A stretch of DNA of 64,000 nucleotides. Source: JAJXWB01 sp047605445 (GTDB taxonomy: Bacteria; Pseudomonadota; Alphaproteobacteria; Rhizobiales; Beijerinckiaceae). A program made the translations under genes and the position numbers. Below are positions 55,153-63,651 of the stretch, piece by piece. Below the pieces are notes generated by a model. That model did not search any database. It was not told the DNA's origin and was given only the letters and a program-made list of their open reading frames with translations. Numbering within the stretch: the stretch's first letter is position 1; the number at the start of each line of letters is the position of its first letter. The stretch lies in the NCBI GenBank assembly GCA_047605445.1, contig JASGFP010000001.1, positions 1-64,000 on the forward strand, in the 5' to 3' direction.

Positions 55153-56469
55153 TCACGCTTCGTCGCCCCGGCCTCGCTCGAAGGCGCCGCGCGGCCAGCG
55201 CACGTCGATCATGGCGCCCGCCTGCGGCCCGGCGCGATTGCCGATCCGCACAATTGCGCCCGAACGTTCGAGCAAGGTCTTGGCGATGAACAGGCCGAGA
55301 CCCAGCCCGGACGCCTCGTCGATCTTGGCGCGCCGGTCTTGAGACCGCGTGGTGACATAAGGTTCGCCCAGCTTGGTCAGAATGTCGGGCGCAAAGCCCG
55401 GCCCATCGTCCAGAATGGTTACGCTCACGCGTCCGGCGGTCCATCTGGCGCGAACCTCCACCGTCGTCCGGGCGAAATCGACCGCGTTCTCGACCAGATT
55501 TCCCAGTCCGTACAATACGCCGGGACTGCGTGCGCAAACCGGCTCGGGGTCGACGCCCATCTTGGACACGCGGACATCGACGTCGAAATTGCGATGCGGC
55601 TGCACGACTTCCTCGAGCAGCACGCCGAGCGTCATATGTGTCAGCACGCTGCCCGGATCGCTGCCGAGCGAGGTCAGCCTGCCGAGAATTTCGCGACAGC
55701 GGCGGACCTGTTGCGACATGAGGTCCAGATCGTCTCGCGTCGGCGGCGTCTCGGCGCTCTTGACCCATTCTTTCGCCAGCAGCGCGATGGTCGCGAGCGG
55801 GGTTCCGAGTTCGTGCGCCGCCGCCGCCGCCAACCCGTCCAGCTGGCTGAGATGCTGTTCGCGCGCCAGCACCAGTTCGGTCGCGGTCAGCGCGTCGGAC
55901 AGAAGACGCGCCTCCCCGGCGACGCGCCCGGCGTAGAGCGCCACGAACAATCCGCTCAGCCCGAGCGCGACCCAGATGGCGGCGCTGTAGAGAGGGGGAA
56001 GCGCCAGCGCCGCGCCTTCAATCCACGGCAACGGCTGATGAGCGAAGGCAAGCGCGAACGCCAGGCCCACCATCAGCGCCACGAGATAGGCGACATACCC
56101 GAGCGGCAACGACACGGCGCCGATCACGATCGGCGCGAGCGCCAGGATCGCGAAAGGATTGTCGAGGCCGCCGGTCAGATACAGGAGCGCGGCGAGTTGC
56201 AGCAGGTCGAAGGTCAGCAGCGCCGTCGCCGGTCCGTCCTTGAGCCGGTGATTGCGTTCGAGCGTCAGACGCAATCCGACGTTGAGGGCTGCGGATGCGC
56301 CCACCGCGATCAGGCAGAGCGCGAGGGGCAGCGGAAATCCGAGGCCGTAGCGTACGACGAGAAGAGCCGCCAACTGACCGCCGACGGCAAGCCACCGCAA
56401 GCGGATCAACGTGTCCACGCGAAGCCGTCGCGCGTTCATGCCAACGTTCTCGACCGATAGATGGGTCAT
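55153..56469 (-). CDS. regB: ActS/RegB/PrrB-type redox-sensing histidine kinase
   Basis: 438 residues; an ATG at residue 11 could be used. Six membrane helices fill residues 25-185, with the quinone-binding motif GGLDNPF at residues 100-106. The H-box is AAAHELGTPLA with His219, and a Cys at 258 in RRCREILG corresponds to the redox-active Cys of RegB. The ATPase domain has NLVENAVDFA, DDGPGF and GLGLGLFIAK. It pairs with the response regulator next to it; no senC gene lies between them. Confidence 0.93.
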   Translation of the reverse strand: MTHLSVENVGMNARRLRVDTLIRLRWLAVGGQLAALLVVRYGLGFPLPLALCLIAVGASAALNVGLRLTLERNHRLKDGPATALLTFDLLQLAALLYLTGGLDNPFAILALAPIVIGAVSLPLGYVAYLVALMVGLAFALAFAHQPLPWIEGAALALPPLYSAAIWVALGLSGLFVALYAGRVAGEARLLSDALTATELVLAREQHLSQLDGLAAAAAHELGTPLATIALLAKEWVKSAETPPTRDDLDLMSQQVRRCREILGRLTSLGSDPGSVLTHMTLGVLLEEVVQPHRNFDVDVRVSKMGVDPEPVCARSPGVLYGLGNLVENAVDFARTTVEVRARWTAGRVSVTILDDGPGFAPDILTKLGEPYVTTRSQDRRAKIDEASGLGLGLFIAKTLLERSGAIVRIGNRAGPQAGAMIDVRWPRGAFERGRGDEA

Positions 56470-56675
56470 GACGCCATTTGGCTTCGAAGCGGCGTCAAAC
56501 GCAATGCGGCGTCAGCCGGATTGCGTCGTGGTTTCGCTTGACATCGCGTGCGCCCTCCCGCGATCGAAGTCACGCGGCCCCAGGTCACGGCCTCCATCAC
56601 ACGAGATATGCCGGGCAATCGGGAAATTCGCGAATGACCGAACGCCTTTAGCAGGCGAAGTCCGGGCCGCGGCGA

Positions 56676-58499
56676 TCAGGCCGCGGCGTCTTTCGCCCGC
56701 TCTGCCCGCTTGCGGTCGTTGGGATCGAGCATCGCCTTGCGCAGCCGGATCGACTTGGGGGTTACTTCCACGCGCTCATCGTCCTCAATGTAGGCGAGAG
56801 CCTTCTCAAGCGTCATTTTGATCGGCGGCGTAAGGCGCACCGCCTCGTCCTTGGATTGCGTGCGGATATTGGTGAGCTGCTTGCCCTTCAGCACGTTGAT
56901 CTCGAGATCGTTGTCGCGCGTGTGTTCGCCCACGATCATGCCGCGATAGACCTTCCAGCCGGGCTCGATCATCATCGGGCCGCGATCTTCGAGCTTCCAC
57001 ATGGCGTAGGCGACGGCCTCGCCCTGGTCGTTGGAGATCAGGACGCCGTTGCGGCGGCCCTGGATGTCGCCGCGGTGCGGGGCGTATTCGTGAAACAGGC
57101 GGTTCATGATCGCCGTGCCGCGCGTGTCGGTCAGCAACTCGCCCTGATAGCCGATCAGGCCGCGCGTCGGGGCGTAGAACACGAGGCGCAGTCGGTCGCC
57201 GCCCGACGGGCGCATTTCGATCATCTCGCCTTTGCGTTCGGCCATCTTCTGCACGACGACGCCGGAATGCTCCTCGTCGACGTCGATCACCACCTCCTCG
57301 ATCGGCTCGAGCAGTTCGCCGTCCTCGGAGCGTTTGAACACGACCTGCGGACGCGAGACGCCGAGTTCGAAACCTTCACGGCGCATCGTCTCGATCAGGA
57401 TGCCGAGCTGCAATTCGCCACGGCCCGATACGATAAAGGCGTCGCCTTCCGGCGAATCCTCGACGCGAAGCGCGACATTGCCTTCGGCCTCCTTGTAGAG
57501 CCGCGCACGAATCATGCGGCTCGTCACCTTGTCCCCCTCGGTGCCGGCGAGCGGGGAATCGTTGACGAGGAAGGTCATCGACAGCGTCGGCGGATCGATC
57601 GGCTGCGCCTGCAGCGGCTCGGTGACTTCGAGCGCGCAGAGCGTATCGGCGACGTTGAATTTCTCGAGGCCTGCGATCGCGACAATATCGCCCGCCTCCG
57701 CCTCGTCGATCGGCTGACGCTCGATGCCGCGGAAGGCCAGGATCTTCGAGACGCGGCCCTGCTCGACCACATTGCCGTTGCGATCCAGCACCTTCACCGG
57801 CTGGTTCGGCTTGACCGAACCGGCGAAGACGCGGCCCGTGATGATGCGGCCGAGATAGGGATTGGCTTCCAGCAACGTGCCGAGCAGGCGGAAGCCGCCC
57901 TCCTCGATCTTCGGTTCATGGACGTGCTTCACGACGAGGTCGAGCAGCGGCGCCATGCCTTGATCGGTCGGGCCTTCCGGCGCATCGGCCATCCAGCCCT
58001 GCTTGGCGGAGCCGTAGATGATCGGGAAGTCGAGCTGTTCGTCGGTCGCGTCGAGCGCGGCGAACAGGTCGAAAACCTCGTTGACCACTTCGTTGACGCG
58101 CGCGTCGGGCTTGTCGACCTTGTTGATGCACACGATCGGCTTGAGGCCAATCTTCAGCGCCTTGCCGACAACGAACTTGGTTTGCGGCATCGGGCCTTCG
58201 GCGGCGTCCACCAGAACGATTGCGCCGTCGACCATCGACAGGATGCGCTCGACCTCGCCGCCGAAATCCGCGTGGCCTGGCGTGTCGACGATGTTGATGC
58301 GCACATCCTTCCAGGCGATCGAGGTCGCCTTGGCCATGATCGTGATTCCGCGCTCCTTCTCGAGATCGTTGGAATCCATCACGCGTTCGGCCACGCGCTG
58401 GTTCTCGCGGAATGCGCCGGATTGCTGGAGCAGGCGGTCCACCAGCGTGGTCTTGCCATGGTCGACGTGCGCGATGATCGCGATATTGCGGAGCTTCAT
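56676..58499 (-). CDS. typA: Ribosome-dependent GTPase TypA/BipA
   Basis: 607 residues. BipA is a translational GTPase with roles in 50S assembly and stress or virulence control. G1 is AHVDHGKTTLVDRLL near residue 10, G3 DTPGHADFGG near residue 72 and G4 NKVDKPDARV near residue 126. The C-terminal part has the BipA-specific region with GERKGEMIEMRP-like sequence, LTPPIKMTLEKALAYIEDDE and VEVTPKSIRLRK. The order with regB upstream is not obviously functional. Confidence 0.96.
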   Translation of the reverse strand: MKLRNIAIIAHVDHGKTTLVDRLLQQSGAFRENQRVAERVMDSNDLEKERGITIMAKATSIAWKDVRINIVDTPGHADFGGEVERILSMVDGAIVLVDAAEGPMPQTKFVVGKALKIGLKPIVCINKVDKPDARVNEVVNEVFDLFAALDATDEQLDFPIIYGSAKQGWMADAPEGPTDQGMAPLLDLVVKHVHEPKIEEGGFRLLGTLLEANPYLGRIITGRVFAGSVKPNQPVKVLDRNGNVVEQGRVSKILAFRGIERQPIDEAEAGDIVAIAGLEKFNVADTLCALEVTEPLQAQPIDPPTLSMTFLVNDSPLAGTEGDKVTSRMIRARLYKEAEGNVALRVEDSPEGDAFIVSGRGELQLGILIETMRREGFELGVSRPQVVFKRSEDGELLEPIEEVVIDVDEEHSGVVVQKMAERKGEMIEMRPSGGDRLRLVFYAPTRGLIGYQGELLTDTRGTAIMNRLFHEYAPHRGDIQGRRNGVLISNDQGEAVAYAMWKLEDRGPMMIEPGWKVYRGMIVGEHTRDNDLEINVLKGKQLTNIRTQSKDEAVRLTPPIKMTLEKALAYIEDDERVEVTPKSIRLRKAMLDPNDRKRAERAKDAAA

Positions 58500-58591
58500 G
58501 AATCTGCCGTGTGAAAGGGGTAGCGGGCGCCGAAACTCGGGCCTTGCTGCGCTGCGGCGCCTTCTACCCTAATCCGGCAGGAAAGGAAACC

Positions 58592-59923
58592 TCATTCGCC
58601 GAGCGCCATTCGCGAGACGTCCACGGGGCGCAGCGCTTGCTTCTGGAGGGTCGTGCGCCTGTCGCGTATCGCGTCCCGGACCTGTTCGAGCGCCAGCCCC
58701 ATCGCGGTCATCGCATGGGCGTCGAGCGCTTGCAGATGCCGGCTGGCGAAGCTGGAGACGAGAATTTCGTCCGTTTCCCGCTCCATTTCGTCGAGATCGT
58801 CGATGCGGCCGGCGGTCCGCGCCGATTTGAGGATCTCCAGCAACCGTTCGAGCAGCCGGTCGAATTCTGTATGCCGCCTGTTGGAAATCCGCGTCGCCAG
58901 AGCCGCGAAAGCCGAGCCGACGACGCTCAGCACCATCGCGCCGAGATAAAGAAAATCGCTGTACTTGTCGAAAAAACCTTCTTCCTCGTCATCGAGATAA
59001 GCGGCCGCGCCGGGATGCACCGGCATGGCGGCGCCCTTGTCCGTCGCTGGCGCCTCGATCTGGTTGGCGAGCTTTTCGAGCCGCGCGATGGACGGGCGCT
59101 CGGCGAACAGGCGCCGGGTGATCTCGGCGGCTGTCGCGTCCCGCAGGCTCGCCCGCGCCATCAGCCGGACGGAAACGCCGATCGTCTCGAAGGCGTCGGC
59201 GGGACGGGGCGGATCGCCGCCGAATGCGCCACGCACGATTTCGGTCGATTCGAGCGAGCTGATGCGCTGCGCTATCGCCTTGGCTTCGGCGATCGGAATG
59301 AACTTCGCTGAGCCTGAGCTTCTGACGACGGCTGCGACCGCTTCGGCGGAAATGTCGCCGGTCGCCGGACCAATGACGAAAATCGCGTCGACCCGCCGCG
59401 ACTTGACGGCGTCGGCCATGTCAGCCCGGTCGAGACTCTCATGACGCACGAGTTCCGGATCGATCTCGTAATGAGCAAGGATCGTGTCGAACAACGTCAT
59501 GTTGCCCACGCCGCTTGCGACGCCTCGCACGATCCCTACGGTCCGCCCCTTCAGATCGGAGACGGAGCCGATCGTGTCGTCGCTACGGGCGATAAGGAGC
59601 GCGGGATTGCGGTGGAGAATAACGAGCGTCTGCCCGTTCGGCGGAACGGCTATATCCGAGCGGACGACGGCCAGATCGACGCTTTCGGACTGCAGCGCCG
59701 AAGAACTCGCGCTGGCGGTAGCGACGGGCACCACGCGCAGCCGCACGCCGTCGCGATGCGCCGAAAACGCCCGACCGATGGCGTCCACGAGCCTATGATC
59801 GTCCGTACCCTGCGGCACCGCCACGCGCAGCACGGTGGGCCGCAGGAAAGCGTAGTTCGCGCCGACGGCCACGGCCGCAAGCGACAGCCCGACGGCGGAT
59901 GCGATGTATAGACCCCGAAGCAT
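58592..59923 (-). CDS. Membrane-anchored TAXI-family solute-binding protein
   Basis: 443 residues. An N-terminal hydrophobic stretch (about 5-28) leads to a TAXI/NMT1-like periplasmic domain, from LRVAVPQGTDDHRLVDAI to about residue 300, including ALLIARSDDTIGSVSDLKGRTVGIV in part. A second membrane helix near residues 325-348 (LYLGAMVLSVVGSAFAALA) is followed by about 90 residues of charged helix, probably coiled coil. Ordinary TAXI proteins are soluble and lack this tail. No TRAP permease gene is next to it, so transport is unproved; a sensing role is possible. Confidence 0.75.
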   Translation of the reverse strand: MLRGLYIASAVGLSLAAVAVGANYAFLRPTVLRVAVPQGTDDHRLVDAIGRAFSAHRDGVRLRVVPVATASASSSALQSESVDLAVVRSDIAVPPNGQTLVILHRNPALLIARSDDTIGSVSDLKGRTVGIVRGVASGVGNMTLFDTILAHYEIDPELVRHESLDRADMADAVKSRRVDAIFVIGPATGDISAEAVAAVVRSSGSAKFIPIAEAKAIAQRISSLESTEIVRGAFGGDPPRPADAFETIGVSVRLMARASLRDATAAEITRRLFAERPSIARLEKLANQIEAPATDKGAAMPVHPGAAAYLDDEEEGFFDKYSDFLYLGAMVLSVVGSAFAALATRISNRRHTEFDRLLERLLEILKSARTAGRIDDLDEMERETDEILVSSFASRHLQALDAHAMTAMGLALEQVRDAIRDRRTTLQKQALRPVDVSRMALGE

Positions 59924-59996
59924 GCCTCTCCTCTGCGAAGCAGCAGGCAGAATATAGGCGATTGAGCCTGAAATGCGACGCTGGCGCGTCGCGCGT

Positions 59997-60707
59997 TCAT
60001 GTCTCGGATATCAGGCGCCTGGCTATCAACGTCAGCGTCAGCACGAGGAGCGCGGAGAAGGCGACGTCCGACAGGAAGTGAGCGCCGAGCGCCATGCGCT
60101 GCGCCGATACGAACGCCCCGAATCCCAGGGCGGCCGCGGTCGCCGCCAGTCGATAGGCAGGCGGCGCGAGCAGCGCCGGGGCGCTCGTCCAGAACGCGCT
60201 CGCCGCTTCGCCAGAGGAGAAAGAGCAGTTCGAGCGGCATACGCCATCGAACCGATAGAACGGACGGAACCGCATGTCGCCGCCGCTAACTTCCATCGTC
60301 TGCACGGGGCGTGGGCGGTGCGCGTACGATTTGAGCCCGGCGTTTACGGCGAGGCCCGGCCCGAGAGCCAGCGTCAGCGATACGAAGATCAGCTTCCGCC
60401 ATGCGCCGCTCGGTCGAGCGCGCGCCCGTAGCGCGTAAACGGTCAGCATGATGGCGACGCCGCAAAATAGCAGGTAAGGCGCGATCCGGCAGGCCTTGCG
60501 CAGGGGCAGCAGGACAGATCGTATGGCCGAATCCGCGGGGGTCATCGCCGCGCGGGCGAGTTCGACGTCCACGTCGGGCCAGGCAGCGGTCACGGCGAGC
60601 GCCAGGATCGCCACGAGGCAGGCTATGCCGATCAGCAGCGTTTCCGGTTTGTGCGATGGGCTTTTCGAAGCTCCAGGGACATGATGAGGGATCGATGAGG
60701 CGTCCAA
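59997..60707 (-). CDS. PAP2-family membrane phosphatase
   Basis: 236 residues from a TTG, or 249 from ATG 60746, which would overlap the divergent neighbour by 38 bases. Several membrane helices are visible. The PAP2 motifs are degenerate: K(x)RP-like KSYAHRPRP near residue 130, NCSFSSGEAASAFW in place of PSGH, and AQRMALGAHFLSDV as the third motif. This SGE variant resembles a lipid-phosphatase subgroup of alphaproteobacteria. Substrate could be lipid A, undecaprenyl pyrophosphate or another lipid phosphate. The function is inferred from family only. Confidence 0.75.
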   Translation of the reverse strand: MDASSIPHHVPGASKSPSHKPETLLIGIACLVAILALAVTAAWPDVDVELARAAMTPADSAIRSVLLPLRKACRIAPYLLFCGVAIMLTVYALRARARPSGAWRKLIFVSLTLALGPGLAVNAGLKSYAHRPRPVQTMEVSGGDMRFRPFYRFDGVCRSNCSFSSGEAASAFWTSAPALLAPPAYRLAATAAALGFGAFVSAQRMALGAHFLSDVAFSALLVLTLTLIARRLISET

Positions 60708-60708
60708 G

Positions 60709-61296
60709 ATGGCTTCCCTGAATTTCTGGTTCGATTTCGCCAGCACCTATTCCTACCCTGCCGCCATGCGGATCGAGGAGTGGGCCGGCGATGTGAAGAT
60801 CGCCTGGAGGCCGATACTGCTCGGCCCCATTTTCGCCGAGCAGGGGTGGCGCGACTCGCCGTTCAATATCTACCCGGCCAAGGGCAGATATATGTGGCGC
60901 GATCTCCAGCGGATTTGCGAAAGCGAACAACTGCCCTTCGTGCGGCCGGACCCCTTTCCGCAACGCTCGCTTCTGGCGGCGCGCGTCGCAACGGCGCTCG
61001 ATGGGGCGGCGCGCGCGCGCTTCTGCCGCGCGGTCTTCGCCGAAGAGTTCGGCAGGGGCCGTTCAATCGACAGCGAGGATTTCGTTGCCGCTCTGCTGCG
61101 CCGGGAGGGCCTTCCTGAAGACGCCCTGGCGCGCGCTGCGTCAGACCTCGTCAAGACGGCGCTGAAAGCCAGCGTCGAGGAAGCCCGCGCGCTCGGCGTT
61201 TTCGGCGCGCCTTCGTTCACCGCCGCCGACGGCGAATTGTTCTGGGGGTTCGACCGGCTCAAGGCGGCGCTGGATTGGGCGCGAGCGCAGTCTTAA
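60709..61296 (+). CDS. DsbA-fold 2-hydroxychromene-2-carboxylate isomerase family protein
   Basis: 195 residues. Kappa-class GST/DsbA fold without a CxxC motif. The signature is FWFDFASTYSYPAAMRIEE near residue 6, RPILLGPIF near residue 35, and GVFGAPSFTAADGELFWGFDRL near the end. HCCA isomerases work with glutathione in naphthalene-type degradation, but many homologues have other or unknown roles. No aromatic-degradation genes are adjacent. It is co-directional with the next gene, 10 bases away. Confidence 0.83.
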   Translation: MASLNFWFDFASTYSYPAAMRIEEWAGDVKIAWRPILLGPIFAEQGWRDSPFNIYPAKGRYMWRDLQRICESEQLPFVRPDPFPQRSLLAARVATALDGAARARFCRAVFAEEFGRGRSIDSEDFVAALLRREGLPEDALARAASDLVKTALKASVEEARALGVFGAPSFTAADGELFWGFDRLKAALDWARAQS

Positions 61297-61305
61297 ATAG
61301 CGCCC

Positions 61306-62082
61306 ATGCTCCTCGAGACCTCTGAAATCGAACGCTACGCGCGTCACATTGTCCTTCGTGATGTCGGCGGGCCCGGCCAGCTCAAGCTGAAGGCGGCGCG
61401 CGTGCTGGTGATCGGCGCGGGCGGCCTCGGCGCGCCGCTGATCCAGTATCTCGCGGCGGCCGGCGTCGGAACGATCGGGATCGCCGACGACGATGTCGTC
61501 TCCCTCTCCAATTTGCAGCGTCAGGTTCTGCACGGCGATGCGGATCTCGGACGTCCGAAAGTAGATAGCGCGGCGCAGGCCGTGGCGCGACTCAATCCCC
61601 ATGTCGTCGTCGAGCGTCATGCGCTGCGGGTGACTGCGGAAAACGTTCGCGCGCTCGTCGGCCTCTATGACATCGTCGCCGACGGTTCGGACAATTTCGT
61701 CACGCGCTATCTGATGTCGGACGCCTGCTTCCATGAGGCGAAGCCGCTGGTGACGGCGGCGGTCGGCCCGTTCGACGCATCGCTGACGACGCTCAGGCCC
61801 TTTGAGAAGAACGCGGACGGAACGCCAAACCCGACCTATCGCTGCCTCTTTCCAGAACCGCCGGAGGCCGGAACCGTGCCGACTTGCGAGGAGGCGGGCG
61901 TGCTGGGGGCGCTCACCGGCGTCGTCGGCTCGATGATGGCGCTGGAAACGATCCGCGAAATCGTCGGTTTCGGAGAAGGCCTTGTCGGCCGCCTCCTGCT
62001 GTTCGACGCGCGCGCCATGCGTTTCGAGACCCTCGCCTACGGATGGGACGAGGACAATCCGCTGAACGGAACTAAGAAATAG
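61306..62082 (+). CDS. MoeB/ThiF/HesA-family adenylyltransferase
   Basis: 258 residues. The Rossmann ATP-binding motif VIGAGGLGAPLIQYLAAAGVG is near residue 35, the NLQRQVLH segment near residue 68, and the DGSDNFVTRYLMSD segment near residue 124. The Cys in VPTCEEAGVLG is the conserved catalytic position. The two CxxC zinc pairs of E. coli MoeB are absent. It should adenylate the C-terminus of MoaD, ThiS or a similar sulfur carrier; which one is not clear from sequence. It converges with ridA, three bases between stops. Confidence 0.87.
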   Translation: MLLETSEIERYARHIVLRDVGGPGQLKLKAARVLVIGAGGLGAPLIQYLAAAGVGTIGIADDDVVSLSNLQRQVLHGDADLGRPKVDSAAQAVARLNPHVVVERHALRVTAENVRALVGLYDIVADGSDNFVTRYLMSDACFHEAKPLVTAAVGPFDASLTTLRPFEKNADGTPNPTYRCLFPEPPEAGTVPTCEEAGVLGALTGVVGSMMALETIREIVGFGEGLVGRLLLFDARAMRFETLAYGWDEDNPLNGTKK

Positions 62083-62085
62083 CCG

Positions 62086-62436
62086 TCACTTCGCCGCGAT
62101 GACCGCGATCTCGACTTTGTAGGGCGGCGCGGCGAGCTTGGCCTCCACCGTCGCGCGCGCCGGCGTGTGGCCGGCCACTACCCATGTGTCCCAGACTTTG
62201 TTCATCTCGGGAAAACTCGCCATGTCGACCAGATAGATCGTCGCCGACAGGATTTTCGTCTTGTCCGAACCGGCCTGCGCCAGCAGCGCGTCGATCGTCT
62301 CCAGAATCTCCTTCGTCTGCGCCTCGACGGACTGGCCCGCCGTCTTGTTGGCAACCTGACCGGCCAGGTAGACGGTGTCGCCATGCACGACGGCCTGGCT
62401 CATGCGGGGGCCGACGGCGATGCGGGTGATGCTCAT
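62086..62436 (-). CDS. RidA-family reactive intermediate deaminase
   Basis: 116 residues. RidA-type enzymes hydrolyse reactive enamine/imine intermediates from PLP enzymes. The YjgF/RidA fold is shown by VHGDTVYLAGQVAN near residue 18, ETIDALLAQAGSDKTKILSATIYL (in part) and VEAKLAAPPYKVEIAVIA at the end. The catalytic Arg usually found in the C-terminal NARA motif is replaced around HTPARATVEAKL, where Arg is retained. It is a stand-alone gene. Confidence 0.88.
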   Translation of the reverse strand: MSITRIAVGPRMSQAVVHGDTVYLAGQVANKTAGQSVEAQTKEILETIDALLAQAGSDKTKILSATIYLVDMASFPEMNKVWDTWVVAGHTPARATVEAKLAAPPYKVEIAVIAAK

Positions 62437-62775
62437 GCTGCGTTTTCCTGTTAAGCCCTCGCGCGGACGCCATGCTCAAATTGGCTGAACCTTATGGACG
62501 AAATTGCATCCGCCGACGGTATCGTGAAGCCGACAGGCGTTAGCACGACAGCGGAAACCGTGCAAGGCGCAGACAGGAATAGACAGTTATAAATATTTGT
62601 TTTGGTACGCGTTTCGCCAATTCTTTCTCCGTGGCGGTCTGACGGGCCCGTCGCGCCGAACCTCGTCCTCCTATATCCCTCCGGATGCATGATGTTCGCC
62701 TTTGCCCAGCTTGTTGGCGACAGAAAATTGCAAGCGCGCGAACTCAGTTCCTTGCTATTGCTCGTGCAGATTGCC
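62437..62775. other. Intergenic region between ridA and modD
   Basis: About 340 bases without a convincing gene. It contains an AT-rich stretch at about 62585-62605 (cagttataaatatttgttttgg), plausible as a promoter for the minus-strand ridA. A partial ModE-like pattern can be imagined there but the inverted repeat is poor. Nothing else is recognised. Confidence 0.4.
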
Positions 62776-63651
62776 TCAACCGAGACGCTGCTCCGCGCCC
62801 GCGCTTTCGATCGTTACGGCGACATCGCGTGGCGGCGCTGCATAGGGCGCCGAGGTCACGAGCGCCCCGGCGCCGGCTCGCGCGTAGGCCGCTGCGTTTG
62901 CAGCGTTGATTCCTCCGGCTGCTGCGACCAGCGGCGCGCGCGTCAAACGCGCGAGGCAGGCGGCGAGCTCGGCTATGTCCGTCGGCGCGAACTTCTCCCC
63001 TTGAATGACGTCGAAGCCCGCCTGCGCGGCGGCAAGGCCTTGCTCGACGGTCTTTACCTCGATCACCAGTTTCTTTTCCGGTGCGGCGATCCGCAGGCGC
63101 GCCGAGATCGCCGCGAGATCCGGCTCCTGCGTGAGCGCGAGATGCTCCGGAAAAACGAGAACGGTCTCCGACAGCCCCAGGCGGTGCATGATCGCGCCGC
63201 CGGCTCTGACCGCGGCGACGGCAAAGCGCTTGGTTCCCGGCGTGTTCTTGCGCGTGCAGGCGACCATGATCTCCGGCGAGACGGCGCGCGCCGCATCCAC
63301 GATCGCGCGCGCCGACGTTGCGACGCCGGACCAGATTTCGATCAGTGTCTGCGCGACCTTCCAACCTTGCAGGATAGCGGCCGCCGGGCCGCGCGCGGTC
63401 AGTATCGGCGCGCCGGGCGCGAGCGTGTCGCCCGAGCGCGCCTGCACGTCCACTATCGCGCCGGCGATTTCCAGGATCGTAGCGGCGTCCTCGACGAGTG
63501 CCGCGACCATCGCATCGCGCGCGACGAAGGACATGCGTGCAGGCCTTGCGCCGAGGCCGAGGGCCGACGTCGTGAGATCGCCGTGCGGAACGTCGTCGCG
63601 CAGGAGCGTTTCAAGTTCGGCGCGGGTCGCGGCGGGGGCTATTCTGTGCAT
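62776..63651 (-). CDS. modD: ModD-family protein (quinolinate phosphoribosyltransferase-like)
   Basis: 291 residues. It has the QPRTase fold with the ModD pattern: VPHGDLTTSALGLG near residue 20, TRKNTPGTKRFAVAAVRAGGAIMHRLGLS (in part) near residue 135, and EVKTVEQGLAAAQAGFDVIQGEKF (in part). ModD proteins occur with molybdate transport genes in diazotrophs such as Rhodobacter and Azotobacter, but their role is unknown. It overlaps the upstream ABC ATPase gene by 13 bases, so they are co-translated. Confidence 0.88.
   Translation of the reverse strand: MHRIAPAATRAELETLLRDDVPHGDLTTSALGLGARPARMSFVARDAMVAALVEDAATILEIAGAIVDVQARSGDTLAPGAPILTARGPAAAILQGWKVAQTLIEIWSGVATSARAIVDAARAVSPEIMVACTRKNTPGTKRFAVAAVRAGGAIMHRLGLSETVLVFPEHLALTQEPDLAAISARLRIAAPEKKLVIEVKTVEQGLAAAQAGFDVIQGEKFAPTDIAELAACLARLTRAPLVAAAGGINAANAAAYARAGAGALVTSAPYAAPPRDVAVTIESAGAEQRLG

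Noticed and set aside
56856..58514. 552-residue plus-strand open frame across typA
   Set aside because: Antisense shadow of an intact TypA gene.
62585..62605. ModE-type molybdate operator upstream of ridA/modD region
   Set aside because: AT-rich but without the paired TATATA half-sites of the ModE consensus, and on the wrong side of modD to control it.
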